Shown here: positions 46,758 through 56,740 of the stretch, one piece after another
How positions within the stretch are numbered: the stretch's first letter is position 1
Layout of the letters: every line of letters begins with the position of its first letter
Assembly (NCBI RefSeq): GCF_002288525.1
Contig: NZ_CP023067.1
Location: 3,415,001-3,479,000, forward strand
DNA length: 64,000 nt
Direction: 5' to 3'
Source of the DNA: Sinorhizobium sojae CCBAU 05684
GTDB lineage: Bacteria; Pseudomonadota; Alphaproteobacteria; Rhizobiales; Rhizobiaceae
Made by a program: the position numbers and the translations under genes
The notes under the pieces: model-generated
Told to the model about the DNA's origin: nothing
Database searches by the model: none
Seen by the model: only the letters and a program-made list of their open reading frames with translations

Positions 46758-48147
46758 ACCCCGCGATCCGGCGCATGTGGTGATAGAGCGCCCGAATTGC
46801 CTGGGCTTCTCCGCCGACGGGCGAATGCGGACGCTCCGCCTGGGCCCAGCCGAAAATGTCGAAATGCACCCAGCTCTTTGCATGGGTGACGAAGCGCTTG
46901 AGGAAGAGAGCCGCCGTGATCGAGCCGGCCATGCCGCCCGAGGGGGCGTTGGTCAGATCCGCTATGCGGGCGGATATGTTCTTGTCGTAGCCCATATGGA
47001 GCGGCATGCGCCAGATCGGGTCGTCGACCGTGAGGCTCGCGTCGGTGAGATCCTGCGCAAGCTCCTCGTCATCAGTGAAGAAGGGTGGCAAATCGGGGCC
47101 GAGCGCGACGCGGGCCGCACCCGTCAGCGTCGCCATGTCGACGATGAGCTCGGACGTTTCCTCGTCGGCATAGGCGAGCGCATCGGCCAGGATCAGCCGT
47201 CCCTCGGCATCGGTGTTGTCGATCTGCACCGTCAGGCCCTTGCGGCTCCTGTAGATGTCTCCCGGACGGAAGGCATTGGACGAGATGGAATTCTCGACGA
47301 CGGGAATGATGACGCGCAGATCAACCTTCAGCTTCGCGTCCATGATCATCAGCGCCAGACCCATGACATTCGCCGCCCCGCCCATGTCCTTCTTCATGAG
47401 GAGCATCGAGGAGGCCGGCTTGATATCGAGCCCGCCGGTATCGAAGCAGACGCCCTTGCCGACGAGCGTCACCTTCCTGTGGCCCTTCTTGCCCCAGCGC
47501 ATTTCCAGAAGCCGCGGCGCTTCGGCGCTGGCGCGGCCGACCGTATGCACCAGCGGGAAATTTTGCGTGAGCAGCGCTTCTCCGGATATAACCGAGACGT
47601 CGGCCTTGTAATGGCCGGCGAGCGCGCGAAAGGCGGCCTCCAGCGCCTCCGGTCCGAGGTCGTTGGTCGGCGTATTGATGAGGTCGCGCGCCAGGAAGAC
47701 GCCGGCGAGCTGCCGTTTGATATCGCTAGCGTCCGCATCGGCCGGGATCAATAGCGTCGGCGCCTCCGCCTTGGCTTTCTTGTAGCGCTCGAAGCGATAG
47801 GAGCCGAGGCCATAGCCGAGCGCCAGGCGGTTGGCGGTCAAGGGCGCCGTCTCGATATGCCATTTTCCGGCCGGCAGCGCCCGGGCGAGCTTGCCCGTCA
47901 GGAACGGCGCTTCCGAGGGATTGGAGCCGAGGCCGAACAGCGCACCGCCAAGATGGCCCTCCGCCGAGGGAATGAGAAGCACAGCGCCGGACTCCGCCTT
48001 GAACCCGGCCTTGCGCGCCCAGTCGAGCGCGACCGGGTCAATGGTCCCCGTCTCGATATGCGCCGGCGTCACCGCAAAGATCGGTAACGTCTTGCCGTTG
48101 CTGGTGTTGAACGGCGACGGCCGTTCGATGAATTGATAGGGGGCCAT
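46756..48147 (-). CDS. M17 leucyl aminopeptidase family protein
   Basis: 463 residues, cytoplasmic. The C-terminal catalytic domain has the di-metal residues in GKGVCFDTGGLDIKPA and NTDAEGRLILADAL, the M17 signature. The N-terminal regulatory domain is present but shorter than in E. coli PepA. It removes N-terminal residues from peptides in protein turnover. GAGGAAG precedes ATG 48147. The palindrome at the 3' side may stabilise the mRNA. Confidence 0.93.
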   Translation of the reverse strand: MAPYQFIERPSPFNTSNGKTLPIFAVTPAHIETGTIDPVALDWARKAGFKAESGAVLLIPSAEGHLGGALFGLGSNPSEAPFLTGKLARALPAGKWHIETAPLTANRLALGYGLGSYRFERYKKAKAEAPTLLIPADADASDIKRQLAGVFLARDLINTPTNDLGPEALEAAFRALAGHYKADVSVISGEALLTQNFPLVHTVGRASAEAPRLLEMRWGKKGHRKVTLVGKGVCFDTGGLDIKPASSMLLMKKDMGGAANVMGLALMIMDAKLKVDLRVIIPVVENSISSNAFRPGDIYRSRKGLTVQIDNTDAEGRLILADALAYADEETSELIVDMATLTGAARVALGPDLPPFFTDDEELAQDLTDASLTVDDPIWRMPLHMGYDKNISARIADLTNAPSGGMAGSITAALFLKRFVTHAKSWVHFDIFGWAQAERPHSPVGGEAQAIRALYHHMRRIAG

Positions 48148-48181
48148 GGACTTCCTCGACTGAATGAACGGATTGTCGCGA

Positions 48182-48196
48182 TTAACGCTCTGTTAG
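48182..48196. promoter_or_regulatory. Possible CtrA-like site before the TPR lipoprotein gene
   Basis: TTAACGCTCTGTTAG is TTAA-N7-TTAG, one base from the CtrA core TTAA-N7-TTAA. It lies in the divergent gap between the aminopeptidase gene and the TadD-like gene, with another TTAAC close by at 48199. Confidence 0.4.
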
Positions 48197-48368
48197 GGTT
48201 AACAGATTATTGCTGGAGTGAAAGTTGCGCCGTCGTTGTTGGAGTTCCGGTGCGAAGCGATTGAGGGCGGCGAGGCATAAGCGGCCATTGGTCCGCAGCC
48301 GCTCTAAACACTGGGAATCGATCACGATGATTCGGTTGATCCGACATCGCGGTCCGGGGCACCGACTG

Positions 48369-49193
48369 ATGACGACACCACATATCCTCTCCCCCTATCT
48401 GCATCGCTTGACCCTGGGGGTGGCCGTCGCAATCCTGGCGCTTTCAGTTGCAGGCTGTGCCGGACAGCAGGGCAAGAAGGAACTGACGACCGGTTCCATT
48501 CCGAAGCTTTCGAAGCCGGTCGCATCGATGAACGCCAACGAACTTGCGGCAGCGGCGGAAAACATCGGCGAGGCTTACGAACGCAATCCCAAGGATCGCG
48601 ACGCGGGTCTCAACTATGCCAATCTGCTGCGCATGACCGGGCGCAACGAACAGGCGCTTGCCGTTATGCAGCAGGTGGCGATCAATCATCCGACGGACCG
48701 CGAGGTCCTCGGAGCCTATGGCAAGGCGCAGGCGGCGGCAGGACAGCTGGAACAGGCGCTGGCGACGGTCAGGCGCGCACAGACGCCCGACCGGCCCGAT
48801 TGGAAATTGAAGTCGGCGGAAGGCGCGATCCTCGACCAGCTCGGCCGCTCCTCAGAGGCGCGGCTGCGCTATCGCGAGGCGCTGGACCTTCAGCCCAACG
48901 AGCCGTCGGTCCTCTCCAATCTCGGCATGTCCTACCTGCTGACGAAGGATCTGAAGACGGCGGAGACCTATCTTCGCTCGGCCTCGGACCAGCCCGCGGC
49001 CGACAGCAGCGTCCGCCAGAACCTCGCCTTGACCGTCGGCCTTCAGGGCCGCTTCCAGGAAGCGGAAACGATTGCCAGGCAGGAATTGACCTCCGAACAG
49101 GCAGAGGCGAATGTCGCCTATCTGCGCTCAATGCTGTCGCAGAAGGGTGCCTGGAACCAACTCGCCAAGGCGGACGATGGGAATACGAACTGA
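48369..49193 (+). CDS. tadD: TPR lipoprotein (TadD-like pilus assembly factor)
   Basis: 274 residues from ATG 48369. A lipoprotein signal ends LSVAGC, then tetratricopeptide repeats fill most of the protein (for example NYANLLRMTGRNEQALAVM and LSNLGMSYLLTKDLKTAETY). TadD is the outer-membrane-associated TPR lipoprotein needed for Flp pilus export, and the cpa/tad cluster starts 389 bp away on the other strand, which supports the name. An upstream ATG at 48327 would lengthen the signal peptide. Confidence 0.82.
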   Translation: MTTPHILSPYLHRLTLGVAVAILALSVAGCAGQQGKKELTTGSIPKLSKPVASMNANELAAAAENIGEAYERNPKDRDAGLNYANLLRMTGRNEQALAVMQQVAINHPTDREVLGAYGKAQAAAGQLEQALATVRRAQTPDRPDWKLKSAEGAILDQLGRSSEARLRYREALDLQPNEPSVLSNLGMSYLLTKDLKTAETYLRSASDQPAADSSVRQNLALTVGLQGRFQEAETIARQELTSEQAEANVAYLRSMLSQKGAWNQLAKADDGNTN

Positions 49194-49310
49194 CGATTGT
49201 GTGTCCGTGCGGGGGGCCACTTCGATGTGCTACGACCATTGCGCGCCTGATATGTCGCCTGATGGTCAGGGAAGTTGCCGCAACTGCCCAGTCCCCTCCT
49301 GGTCGTCGTC

Positions 49311-49532
49311 AGGCTTGCGCCTGGATCCTCGGGTCAAGCCCGAGGATGACGGAAAGAGGGGCGTCGGCAATGTCTCTTTACAGCGAATGTGCCGCCGCCT
49401 TCCCTGGTCTGCTGCAGGGCGGTCGTCAGTCTTTCGGCGGAGAGCGGGCGCTGGTAGGCGGTTACAGGCTTTCGCGACCACCTCTCCATGGCGTCATCCT
49501 CGGGCTTGACCCGAGGATCCAGACGCAAGCTC
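49311..49532. repeat. Long inverted repeat pair between tadD and tadC
   Basis: About 40 bp at 49311-49350 (core TGGATCCTCGGGTCAAGCCC) recurs inverted at 49493-49532 with about one mismatch. Each arm is itself palindromic around TCGGGTCAAGCCCGA. The 142 bp between the arms hold no supported gene. It resembles small non-autonomous palindromic repeats of rhizobia and separates two convergent genes. Confidence 0.8.
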
Positions 49533-49582
49533 TGGGATGGCGATCAACCATTCCGCGGCCAGCCACCTCCGAAGTCGTCGCC

Positions 49583-50566
49583 TCAGAACTTATCCGCCAC
49601 CTGTATGCCCGCGGGGCCGAGGATGACGGCGACGAGGACCGGCAGGAAGAACAGGATCATCGGCACCGTCAGCTTCGGCGGCAGGGCGGCAGCCTTTTTT
49701 TCCGCGGCGGTCATGCGCTGGTCGCGGCTTTCCTGCGCCAGGACGCGTAGCGCCTGGGCGATGGGCGTGCCGTAACGATCGGCCTGGATCAGCGCCTGCA
49801 TCACCGATTTCACCTCCTCGAGCCCCGTGCGCATCCCCAGGTTTTCCAGCGCGACGCGGCGATCAGGCAGGAAGGAGAGCTCCGCCGTCGTCAGCACCAG
49901 CTCTTCCGCGAGCGGCTGCGACTGAGCGGCGATTTCGTCGGCGACGCGGCGCATGGCGAGTTCCATGGACACGCCCGATTCCACGCAGATGAGCAGGAGG
50001 TCGAGTGCGTCCGGCCAGGCGCGGCGGATGGAATGTTGCCGCTTGGAGATGGCGTTGGCGATGAAGATGTTCGGCGCGTAGAAGCCGAGATAGCCGAAGC
50101 CGATGGCGAATAGCAGCCGCATCATCATCGGCTTTTCGGAAAAATTTCCCAGGACGAAAATATAGACTACCGCGGCCACCAGAAACAGGAAGGGAAGGCA
50201 GAAGCGGGCGAAAAGGAATGTATTGAGGGCGTTTTGCGACCGGTAGCCGGCCGTCTTCAACCGGTTGACCGTGTTCTCATCCACCAGCGCCTTCTTGAGG
50301 TTCAGCCGCTCGACGATCTGGCGCACGGAGGTATTTTGCTGCGATCTCAGGCTGGTCCTGCCGACCGACACCTCGGCATTCAGGCGGGCGCGTTCGCGGG
50401 CACGGATCTGCTCGCGCTCGGTGGCGACCGACTTCATCCGCTTCGTCAGATCCCCACGCTCGAAGAAGGGAACGGCGAGCGAGTAGAAGGTCGCGAGTAC
50501 GGCCATCGACACGAGAAACGCGACGATGATGTTCGGATCGGTCAGTGTCTCTATCCAGCCGTTCAC
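49583..50566 (-). CDS. tadC: Flp pilus platform protein TadC
   Basis: A 327-residue inner-membrane protein of the T2SSF/GspF family. The conserved cytoplasmic segment includes DALDLLLICVESGVSMELAM, and membrane helices lie at both ends. With TadB it forms the platform that moves pilin subunits under the CpaF ATPase. It starts 12 bp after tadB ends and is the last gene of the minus-strand operon. Confidence 0.92.
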   Translation of the reverse strand: MNGWIETLTDPNIIVAFLVSMAVLATFYSLAVPFFERGDLTKRMKSVATEREQIRARERARLNAEVSVGRTSLRSQQNTSVRQIVERLNLKKALVDENTVNRLKTAGYRSQNALNTFLFARFCLPFLFLVAAVVYIFVLGNFSEKPMMMRLLFAIGFGYLGFYAPNIFIANAISKRQHSIRRAWPDALDLLLICVESGVSMELAMRRVADEIAAQSQPLAEELVLTTAELSFLPDRRVALENLGMRTGLEEVKSVMQALIQADRYGTPIAQALRVLAQESRDQRMTAAEKKAAALPPKLTVPMILFFLPVLVAVILGPAGIQVADKF

Positions 50567-50578
50567 CGCCAGAGCCTT

Positions 50579-51589
50579 TCAGATGTCGAAATTGATCATG
50601 TTGCGCATCACGAAAATGCCGATGCTCATCCATATGGCCGAGGCGCCCATGATGATGTGGCCGCGCGGATCGGTGAAAAGCACCATCATGTAATCGGGGG
50701 AAGTCAGGTAGACGAGCAGCGAGACGATGAAGGGCAGCGCGCCGATGATGGCGGCCGAGGCCTTGGCCTCCATCGACAGGGCGCCGACCTTCGCCTTCAT
50801 CTTCTTGCGCTCGCGCAGCACCTTGGAGAGGTTGCCGAGCGCCTCGGACAGATTGCCGCCGGCCTGCGCCTGAATGGCTATGACGATGGCGAAGAAGTTC
50901 ACCTCCGGCAGCGGAACGCTCTGGATCATGCGGGCGCAGGCTTCAGGAACGTTGAGGCCCACCTGCTGCGATTCGACGACACGACGGAATTCGGTCTTCA
51001 CCGGCTCCTGCCCGTCGCTGGCGATCAGCCGCAACGCGTCGTTCAGCGGCAGACCGGACTTGATCGAGCGGACCATGACGTCGAGCGCATTCGGGAACTC
51101 GTCGAGGAACTTCTTCGAGCGGCGCTTGATCAGGAAGCCGACCACCCAGCGCGGCAGGCCAGCCGCGGCGATCAGCCCGGCGCCGAGCGCAATCCACAGA
51201 CCAGCGCCGGCCAGGAGCACGAAGACGAAGGTGACGAAGCCGAAAAGCGCGCTGAATATGTAGAATTGCGTCAACGAAATCGTGAGATTGGCCTGCACCA
51301 GCCGTCCCTTCATCGAGGGGGCGGCCTTCGCCGATTTTTCCTGCTGCTTCTTTTCGAGCTCCTTCAGCGAATCCTGCACGGATTTGCGCCGCTTCGACAT
51401 TTCATTGACGCGGTCGCGCGCCGCCTTGACCTTGGCCCGGTCGGTTTCGGATGCGCTGACGCGGCGCAGCCGTCCTTCTGCCTTTTTCTCGCTCTCGATG
51501 CGGGAATAGAGCACGCCATAGGCAAGCGCCGCCGCCGCGATAGCGACGAGGACAGCCACTGCCAGAACGGTGTTGTCTATGCCGAACAT
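50579..51589 (-). CDS. tadB: Flp pilus platform protein TadB
   Basis: 336 residues, T2SSF family, paired with TadC. The T2SSF core has SIKSGLPLNDALRLIA and QAGGNLSEALGNLS, with hydrophobic helices at the N-terminus, middle and C-terminus. The start follows GAAGGAGAAGG and lies 43 bp after cpaF, across a perfect hairpin. Confidence 0.92.
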   Translation of the reverse strand: MFGIDNTVLAVAVLVAIAAAALAYGVLYSRIESEKKAEGRLRRVSASETDRAKVKAARDRVNEMSKRRKSVQDSLKELEKKQQEKSAKAAPSMKGRLVQANLTISLTQFYIFSALFGFVTFVFVLLAGAGLWIALGAGLIAAAGLPRWVVGFLIKRRSKKFLDEFPNALDVMVRSIKSGLPLNDALRLIASDGQEPVKTEFRRVVESQQVGLNVPEACARMIQSVPLPEVNFFAIVIAIQAQAGGNLSEALGNLSKVLRERKKMKAKVGALSMEAKASAAIIGALPFIVSLLVYLTSPDYMMVLFTDPRGHIIMGASAIWMSIGIFVMRNMINFDI

Positions 51590-51609
51590 CGGTTGGCCTT
51601 CTCCTTCAT

Positions 51610-51636
51610 TTAGTGGCAGGCTCCGCTTGCCACTAA
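51610..51636 (-). promoter_or_regulatory. Intercistronic hairpin between cpaF and tadB
   Basis: TTAGTGGCA pairs perfectly with TGCCACTAA around a 9-base loop and overlaps the cpaF stop codon. It has no T run. It could stabilise the upstream mRNA or tune tadBC translation by sitting just before the tadB ribosome-binding site. Confidence 0.65.
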
Positions 51637-53105
51637 TTCTTTTCCATCGCGTCGAGGGTGGTGGCGAGCCGCTTGTCCTCGTTGAAGTAGCGGGCGCGGT
51701 CCCAGAAATTCGGGCGGCCGATACCGGTCGAGACGTGGCGGCCGATGATCCGGCCGTTGGCGTCTTCGCCGTCGATCTCGTAGCGCATGAGGTCCTGGGT
51801 GACGATCACGTCGCCTTCCATACCGGTGACCTCGGTGATGTGGGTGATGCGGCGCGAGCCGTCGCGCAGGCGCGAGGCCTGGATGATGACATCGACCGAT
51901 CCCGCGATGATTTCGCGGACGGTCTTGGCCGGCAGCGTGTAGCCGCCCATGGCGATCATCGATTCCATGCGGCTCAGGCACTCGCGCGGCGTGTTGGCGT
52001 GGATCGTTCCCATGGAGCCGTCGTGACCGGTGTTCATCGCTTGTAGCAGGTCGAAGACCTCCGGTCCGCGCACTTCGCCGACGATGATGCGTTCCGGGCG
52101 CATGCGCAGGCAGTTCTTGATGAGATCACGCATGGTGATCTCGCCCTCGCCCTCGATGTTCGGCGGGCGGGTTTCGAGGCGGACGACGTGCGGCTGCTGC
52201 AGCTGCAGTTCGGCCGAGTCCTCGCAGGTGATGATCCGCTCGTCGGTGTCGATATAGCGCGTCAAACAGTTGAGCAGCGTCGTCTTGCCGGAGCCGGTGC
52301 CGCCGGAAATGACGATATTGCAGCGGACGCGGCCGATGATCTGCAGGAGGACCGAGCCCTCCGGCGTGATCGAGCCGAAGCGGACGAGCTGCTCCAGCGT
52401 CAGCTTGTCCTTCTTGAACTTGCGGATCGTCAGTGCCGTGCCGTCGATCGCCAGCGGCGGCGCAATGACGTTGACGCGCGAACCATCCGGCAGGCGCGCG
52501 TCGCAAATCGGGCTCGACTCGTCGACGCGGCGGCCGACCTGGCTGACGATGCGCTGGCAGATCGACAAGAGCTGCGCATTGTCGCGAAAGCGGACGTCGG
52601 ATTCCTCGACCTTGCCGCCGACTTCGATGAAGGTCTGGCCCGCGCCGTTGACCATGATGTCGGCAATGTCGTCGCGCGCGAGCAGCGGCTCGAGCGGACC
52701 GTAGCCGAGCACGTCGTTGCAGATGTCGTCGAGCAGTTCCTCCTGTTCGGCAATCGACATCGCGAAATTCTTGATGGTGATGATGTCGTTGACGATATCG
52801 CGGATTTCCTCGCGCGCGCTTTCCGTATCGAGCTTGGCGAGCTGCGACAGGTCGATCGTGTCGATCAGTGCGGAGAAGACCTGCGACTTCGTCGAATAAT
52901 AATCCTCCGCCCGCGGCGAACGCCGGCGTGCCGGCGGAGCGGCGGGAGCGGGCGGCTGGGGACGGGCAGCGGGAGCCGCGGGCTCGTTCAGAATCGGCGC
53001 AGCCGCGGGGCGCTCCATGACCGCCGCCGGCATCGACGGCGGAACCACGGCAGCGCTCGCGCCCGTCTTGCCTAATCCTTCATTTCCGCGTTTGCCAAAC
53101 ATCAT
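51633..53105 (-). CDS. cpaF: Flp pilus assembly ATPase CpaF (TadA)
   Basis: 490 residues. A Pro/Ala-rich N-terminus (about 20-62) precedes the secretion-ATPase fold; Walker A is GGTGSGKTT at 268-276. The family's Asp and His boxes follow ([26 protein letters not shown]). It hydrolyses ATP to power pilus assembly through TadB and TadC. Two adjacent ATG codons (53105, 53102) can start it. Confidence 0.95.
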   Translation of the reverse strand: MMFGKRGNEGLGKTGASAAVVPPSMPAAVMERPAAAPILNEPAAPAARPQPPAPAAPPARRRSPRAEDYYSTKSQVFSALIDTIDLSQLAKLDTESAREEIRDIVNDIITIKNFAMSIAEQEELLDDICNDVLGYGPLEPLLARDDIADIMVNGAGQTFIEVGGKVEESDVRFRDNAQLLSICQRIVSQVGRRVDESSPICDARLPDGSRVNVIAPPLAIDGTALTIRKFKKDKLTLEQLVRFGSITPEGSVLLQIIGRVRCNIVISGGTGSGKTTLLNCLTRYIDTDERIITCEDSAELQLQQPHVVRLETRPPNIEGEGEITMRDLIKNCLRMRPERIIVGEVRGPEVFDLLQAMNTGHDGSMGTIHANTPRECLSRMESMIAMGGYTLPAKTVREIIAGSVDVIIQASRLRDGSRRITHITEVTGMEGDVIVTQDLMRYEIDGEDANGRIIGRHVSTGIGRPNFWDRARYFNEDKRLATTLDAMEKN

Positions 53106-53148
53106 TCCAATCCGGTTGCTTCATCGATCCTTAGTGATGCGGAAATGC

Positions 53149-54429
53149 CTATTTCCGACCGAGTCTCGCCAGGACCTTTCCAAGGCTGCCCGTGCGCGCT
53201 TTCTTGATGGTCGCGCGACCGGTCAGGAGGTGGGCGAGCTGGGAGAAGGTTTCGGCTGCGGGCGCCTTCCTGTCGATTTCGGCGATCATGCGCCCGCTAT
53301 TGGCGGCATTGCCGAAAAGAACCGCGTCGAAGGGGATGATGGCGGCCGCTTCCACCTCCAGCGATTCGCAGAATTCGTTCGGCGCGATCTCCGGCCGCTT
53401 GGGCACGCCCACCTGGTTGAGGACGAAATGCGGCGCCTTGTCGTTCGGCCGAAGCTTCTTCAGGGCATCGAGCAGGTTTTTCGCGTTCCGGAGATTGGCG
53501 AGATCCGGGACGGCGGTGATCACCACCTCGTCGGCCCCGGCAAGCACCGAACGGGTCCAGTCCGACCAGGCATGCGGAACGTCCAGCACCGAGACCGGCG
53601 CGCTGCGCTGGAGGATTTCGAGGATCGGCTGGAAGGCGCCGGACTCGAAATCGTAAGCGCGGTCCAACATGGAGGGCGCGGCGAGCATAGAGAGGTGCTC
53701 GGAACATTTGGTCAGCAGGCGGTCGAGAAACACCTCGTCGAGCCGCTCCGGCGCCGAAACCGCCTCGGCGATCCCCTGCGGCGGATCCTGGTCGAAATCG
53801 ATATTGGCGGTGCCGTAAGGCAGGTCTAGATCGGCGAGGATGGTTTCGGTCGAAAAGAGGTTGGAAATGCCCCAGGCGCAATTATGCGCGATAACCGACG
53901 AGCCGCAGCCGCCCTTGGCGCCGATGAAGGCGAGGCTTCGCCCGACCGGCTCGGCCTCCGGATCGACGAAGATCGCCGAAACCGCGGAGAGAATATCCGC
54001 CATGGCCACCGGCGCGACGATATATTCGGATATGCCGTTGCGGATCAGTTCGCGATAGAGCGCAATATCGTTGTGGCGGCCGATGATGACGACCTTGGTG
54101 CTCGGATCGCAGACCTCCGCCAGCGGCGCCAGTTCCGCAAGCAGCGACCTTGGCTCCGTTGCGGTCTCCAGGATAATCAGGTTCGGCGTCGAGACGCTCG
54201 CGAACATGTTCGCGGCGGCGGCGATGCTGCCGCCGGTGATGCGCAGGCTGACCTTCGCCATGCGGCGGTCCTGGCCGCAGCGCTCCATGAGGCGCTGCAT
54301 TGCCTCGCTCTCGCAAAAGGCGTGGATCGAAATGCGGGGGAGCGGCCGAAGCTGGTCGAAATCGCCGGGCCGCGCCGCGTCGGCGTAATCCCCGGCTCCG
54401 CTGTCGATGCTGTATTCAATCGCGTTCAT
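53149..54429 (-). CDS. cpaE: Pilus localisation ATPase-like protein CpaE (TadZ)
   Basis: 426 residues. A receiver-like N-terminal part (about 30-140) is followed by a MinD/ParA-type domain whose deviant Walker A is IGAKGGCGSSV near 170. CpaE/TadZ places the pilus machine at the cell pole. ATG 54429 has GAGGAA upstream; the longer frame adds a His/Asp-rich stretch not typical of the family. Confidence 0.9.
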   Translation of the reverse strand: MNAIEYSIDSGAGDYADAARPGDFDQLRPLPRISIHAFCESEAMQRLMERCGQDRRMAKVSLRITGGSIAAAANMFASVSTPNLIILETATEPRSLLAELAPLAEVCDPSTKVVIIGRHNDIALYRELIRNGISEYIVAPVAMADILSAVSAIFVDPEAEPVGRSLAFIGAKGGCGSSVIAHNCAWGISNLFSTETILADLDLPYGTANIDFDQDPPQGIAEAVSAPERLDEVFLDRLLTKCSEHLSMLAAPSMLDRAYDFESGAFQPILEILQRSAPVSVLDVPHAWSDWTRSVLAGADEVVITAVPDLANLRNAKNLLDALKKLRPNDKAPHFVLNQVGVPKRPEIAPNEFCESLEVEAAAIIPFDAVLFGNAANSGRMIAEIDRKAPAAETFSQLAHLLTGRATIKKARTGSLGKVLARLGRK

Positions 54430-54449
54430 CCGGGTTCCTCGATAGCCGC

Positions 54450-55172
54450 CTAGTTGATCGTGATCGTGGTCGTGCGCGAGTTTGTGCCGCGCCACGTGTC
54501 AATCACCTTGCCGCGTTGCGCCGCGTCGATCGGAGACATCTCTCGAGGACCGAGGAGGTCCGTCGGGTTGGCGATCTGAGCGGCGAGATTCGACTGCGCG
54601 GCGCAACCAAAATTGTGATAGTTACGGTTCTGAACGGTGTTGAGCGTCAGATCTTCCGGCCACTCGCCGCAGGGACCGGTCTGCGCGGTGATCGCGACAT
54701 AGCTCAGGCGAATGGGCGCGGCGTCGCCCGTGGCGGCGGCCTCGTAGCCCGTTTCGATCATCCGGTTTGCCGGCACGCCGGCTGCCGCCAGCATGCCTCT
54801 TATGTCCTTTCGGAGAACCTGTGCGGCATGGCTGTTGGCCGAGCTGCGCGGCAGCATGATCTGGATGACGCCGCTCGATGCATTGCGATAGCCGGCGGCA
54901 AAGCCGCGGATCACGTCACGCGTGCCCTGGGTTAGCCGCCGGTCGCCGGAAGCGACCGGAATGTCGATGCTGCGTTCCGTCTCGGCGAGCACGATCGGGT
55001 GCCTGGTGCGGTAGTCGTCGGGGATGGCGCCGGTCGCCTGGTTGTCCTTCGTGCCGCAGCTTGCGAGCAGGCCGGCAAGGATCGCCAAGGCGGCTAGGCG
55101 GGTGGCCGTGCGTGTCGGGGACATGGGCTTGGGCCTTTCAAAGCGATACGGTGCTGCGTCCTTGTTTTTCAT
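54450..55172 (-). CDS. cpaD: Pilus assembly lipoprotein CpaD
   Basis: 240 residues. The lipobox LAGLLASC lies near residue 39, after a signal that probably begins at an internal Met (MSPTRTATRLAALAIL). The conserved C-terminal part contains NYHNFGCAAQSNLAAQIANP, typical of CpaD. It is thought to help the CpaC secretin assemble in the outer membrane. Confidence 0.88.
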   Translation of the reverse strand: MKNKDAAPYRFERPKPMSPTRTATRLAALAILAGLLASCGTKDNQATGAIPDDYRTRHPIVLAETERSIDIPVASGDRRLTQGTRDVIRGFAAGYRNASSGVIQIMLPRSSANSHAAQVLRKDIRGMLAAAGVPANRMIETGYEAAATGDAAPIRLSYVAITAQTGPCGEWPEDLTLNTVQNRNYHNFGCAAQSNLAAQIANPTDLLGPREMSPIDAAQRGKVIDTWRGTNSRTTTITIN

Positions 55173-55180
55173 GTCCCGAC

Positions 55181-56734
55181 CTATTTGTAGATGAAGCCGA
55201 CATTGCCGTGGTAGCGGCCCGTGGGTGCCTGACCTTCCGGACGCCCGTAGATCCTGTTGACGCGGCCGAGGAAGAAGCTGTCGAGATCGTTGGCCGGACT
55301 GAAATTGTCGTCGGGCCGCGACAGCGCGCTGCGGGCGACCGGCCGCACCAGATAGGGCGTGGCTATGATCACGAGTTCCGTCTCGTTGCGTTGAAAATCC
55401 TTGCTGCGGAACAAGGTGCCAAGGATCGGAATCTTCGAGGCGCCGGGCACGCCCGAAAGGGCCTGACGGATATTGTCCTGCACGAGGCCGGCAATGACGA
55501 TGGATCCGCCCGACGGCAGTTCGACGCTGGTCGAGGCTTCACGCCGGCGGATGCCGAGGAAGGTGTTTCCGGGTATGCCAAAGCCACTGCTTCCCGAACT
55601 GTTGCCGGTTACGACCGAACCTTCATAGGTCGGCTCCGACACGTCCGTTTCGATCTGCAGGCTGATGCGACCCGCACCAAGAACGACCGGCTTGAAATTC
55701 AACCGAATACCATATTCGACGTCATTCACCTCACGCTCAAGCGTGGTCCCGTTTTGGTCGGCGGAGACCTCTTGTATCCCCGCGAGCCGAAATTCGCCGC
55801 CGACGTAGAACTTCGCTTCCTGGCCCGAGATCGCCGTCAGGCTGGGTTCTGCAAGAGTGCGCATGACACCGGCCTGTTCCATCGCGTTGATGTAAGTCGA
55901 TATCGCGGTGCCGCCGATTGAGCCCCTGATCATGGCGTTGGCGAACGAGCCGATCGTATTGCCGAGATTGGCCGGATTGCGATAGCTGATCCCGCTCTCT
56001 CCATCCGAAACGCTGCCATTGACCCCAAGCTGCTTCAGTACCTGACGGCTGACTTCCGCAACCGTGACCTTCAGGGTCACCTGGTCCTCGCCCTCGATTG
56101 TCAGCAGATTGACGATCTGAGATGTCTGGCGGGCTTCGGCGAAAATGTCGCCGTCACCATTGTTCCCCTGAACGGTGATGCTGCGCGTTGTCGCCTCACC
56201 GCCTTTGAGGAAGGCGCGTGCAAGGTCCACTGCCTTGTTCGAGTCGAGGGGTGTGCGCACCGTTCCGGTCAGAACCACGTTGTCCGAGACGATCTCCACC
56301 TTGATGTCGGAATCCGGAATAAAGCGCCGCAGATTCGCCTCCAGGCCGGCGACGTCGCGCTCGACGGCAATCTCGAGGCTGACGATCTCTTCGCCATTCG
56401 GACCGAAGACGAAGATATTCGTCTGGCCGACCATCTTGCCGAAGAGATAGATCCGCCGCGACGTGCGGGTGATGGCGTCGGCGAGCAAGGGATCCGCGAC
56501 GAGGATGTCGTGGGCATCCGTGGGCAGATCGACGACCACCGCCTTGTTGAGGCCGAGATTGATCTTCTTCTTCGCTCCTGGCCCGCTTTCGGCGATCCGG
56601 ACAACCGAGGAGGCCGCGGCTTCCGCCGTCGGGGCCGTCGGCAGCGTTATGCCCGAAAATGCCAGGCAGAAAGACAGGCAGGCCGCGACAGACGCCCGAA
56701 ATTTGTTTCCATCCCGTTTCACGTTGCGCCCCAC
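55181..56734 (-). CDS. cpaC: Outer-membrane secretin CpaC (RcpA)
   Basis: 517 residues with a signal peptide. The N-terminal pilus N domain (KAVVVDLPTDAHDILVADP), a BON-like region and the C-terminal secretin domain (VELPSGGSIVIAGLVQD, GIPILGTLFRSKDF in the form SKIPILGTLFRS) are all present. It forms the gated outer-membrane channel for the Flp pilus. Confidence 0.94.
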   Translation of the reverse strand: MGRNVKRDGNKFRASVAACLSFCLAFSGITLPTAPTAEAAASSVVRIAESGPGAKKKINLGLNKAVVVDLPTDAHDILVADPLLADAITRTSRRIYLFGKMVGQTNIFVFGPNGEEIVSLEIAVERDVAGLEANLRRFIPDSDIKVEIVSDNVVLTGTVRTPLDSNKAVDLARAFLKGGEATTRSITVQGNNGDGDIFAEARQTSQIVNLLTIEGEDQVTLKVTVAEVSRQVLKQLGVNGSVSDGESGISYRNPANLGNTIGSFANAMIRGSIGGTAISTYINAMEQAGVMRTLAEPSLTAISGQEAKFYVGGEFRLAGIQEVSADQNGTTLEREVNDVEYGIRLNFKPVVLGAGRISLQIETDVSEPTYEGSVVTGNSSGSSGFGIPGNTFLGIRRREASTSVELPSGGSIVIAGLVQDNIRQALSGVPGASKIPILGTLFRSKDFQRNETELVIIATPYLVRPVARSALSRPDDNFSPANDLDSFFLGRVNRIYGRPEGQAPTGRYHGNVGFIYK

Positions 56735-56740
56735 TCGATC

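Noticed and set aside
54878-55921. 347-residue plus-strand frame opposite cpaC and cpaD
   Set aside because: It has no ribosome-binding site and no family features; the minus-strand genes are complete and in operon order.
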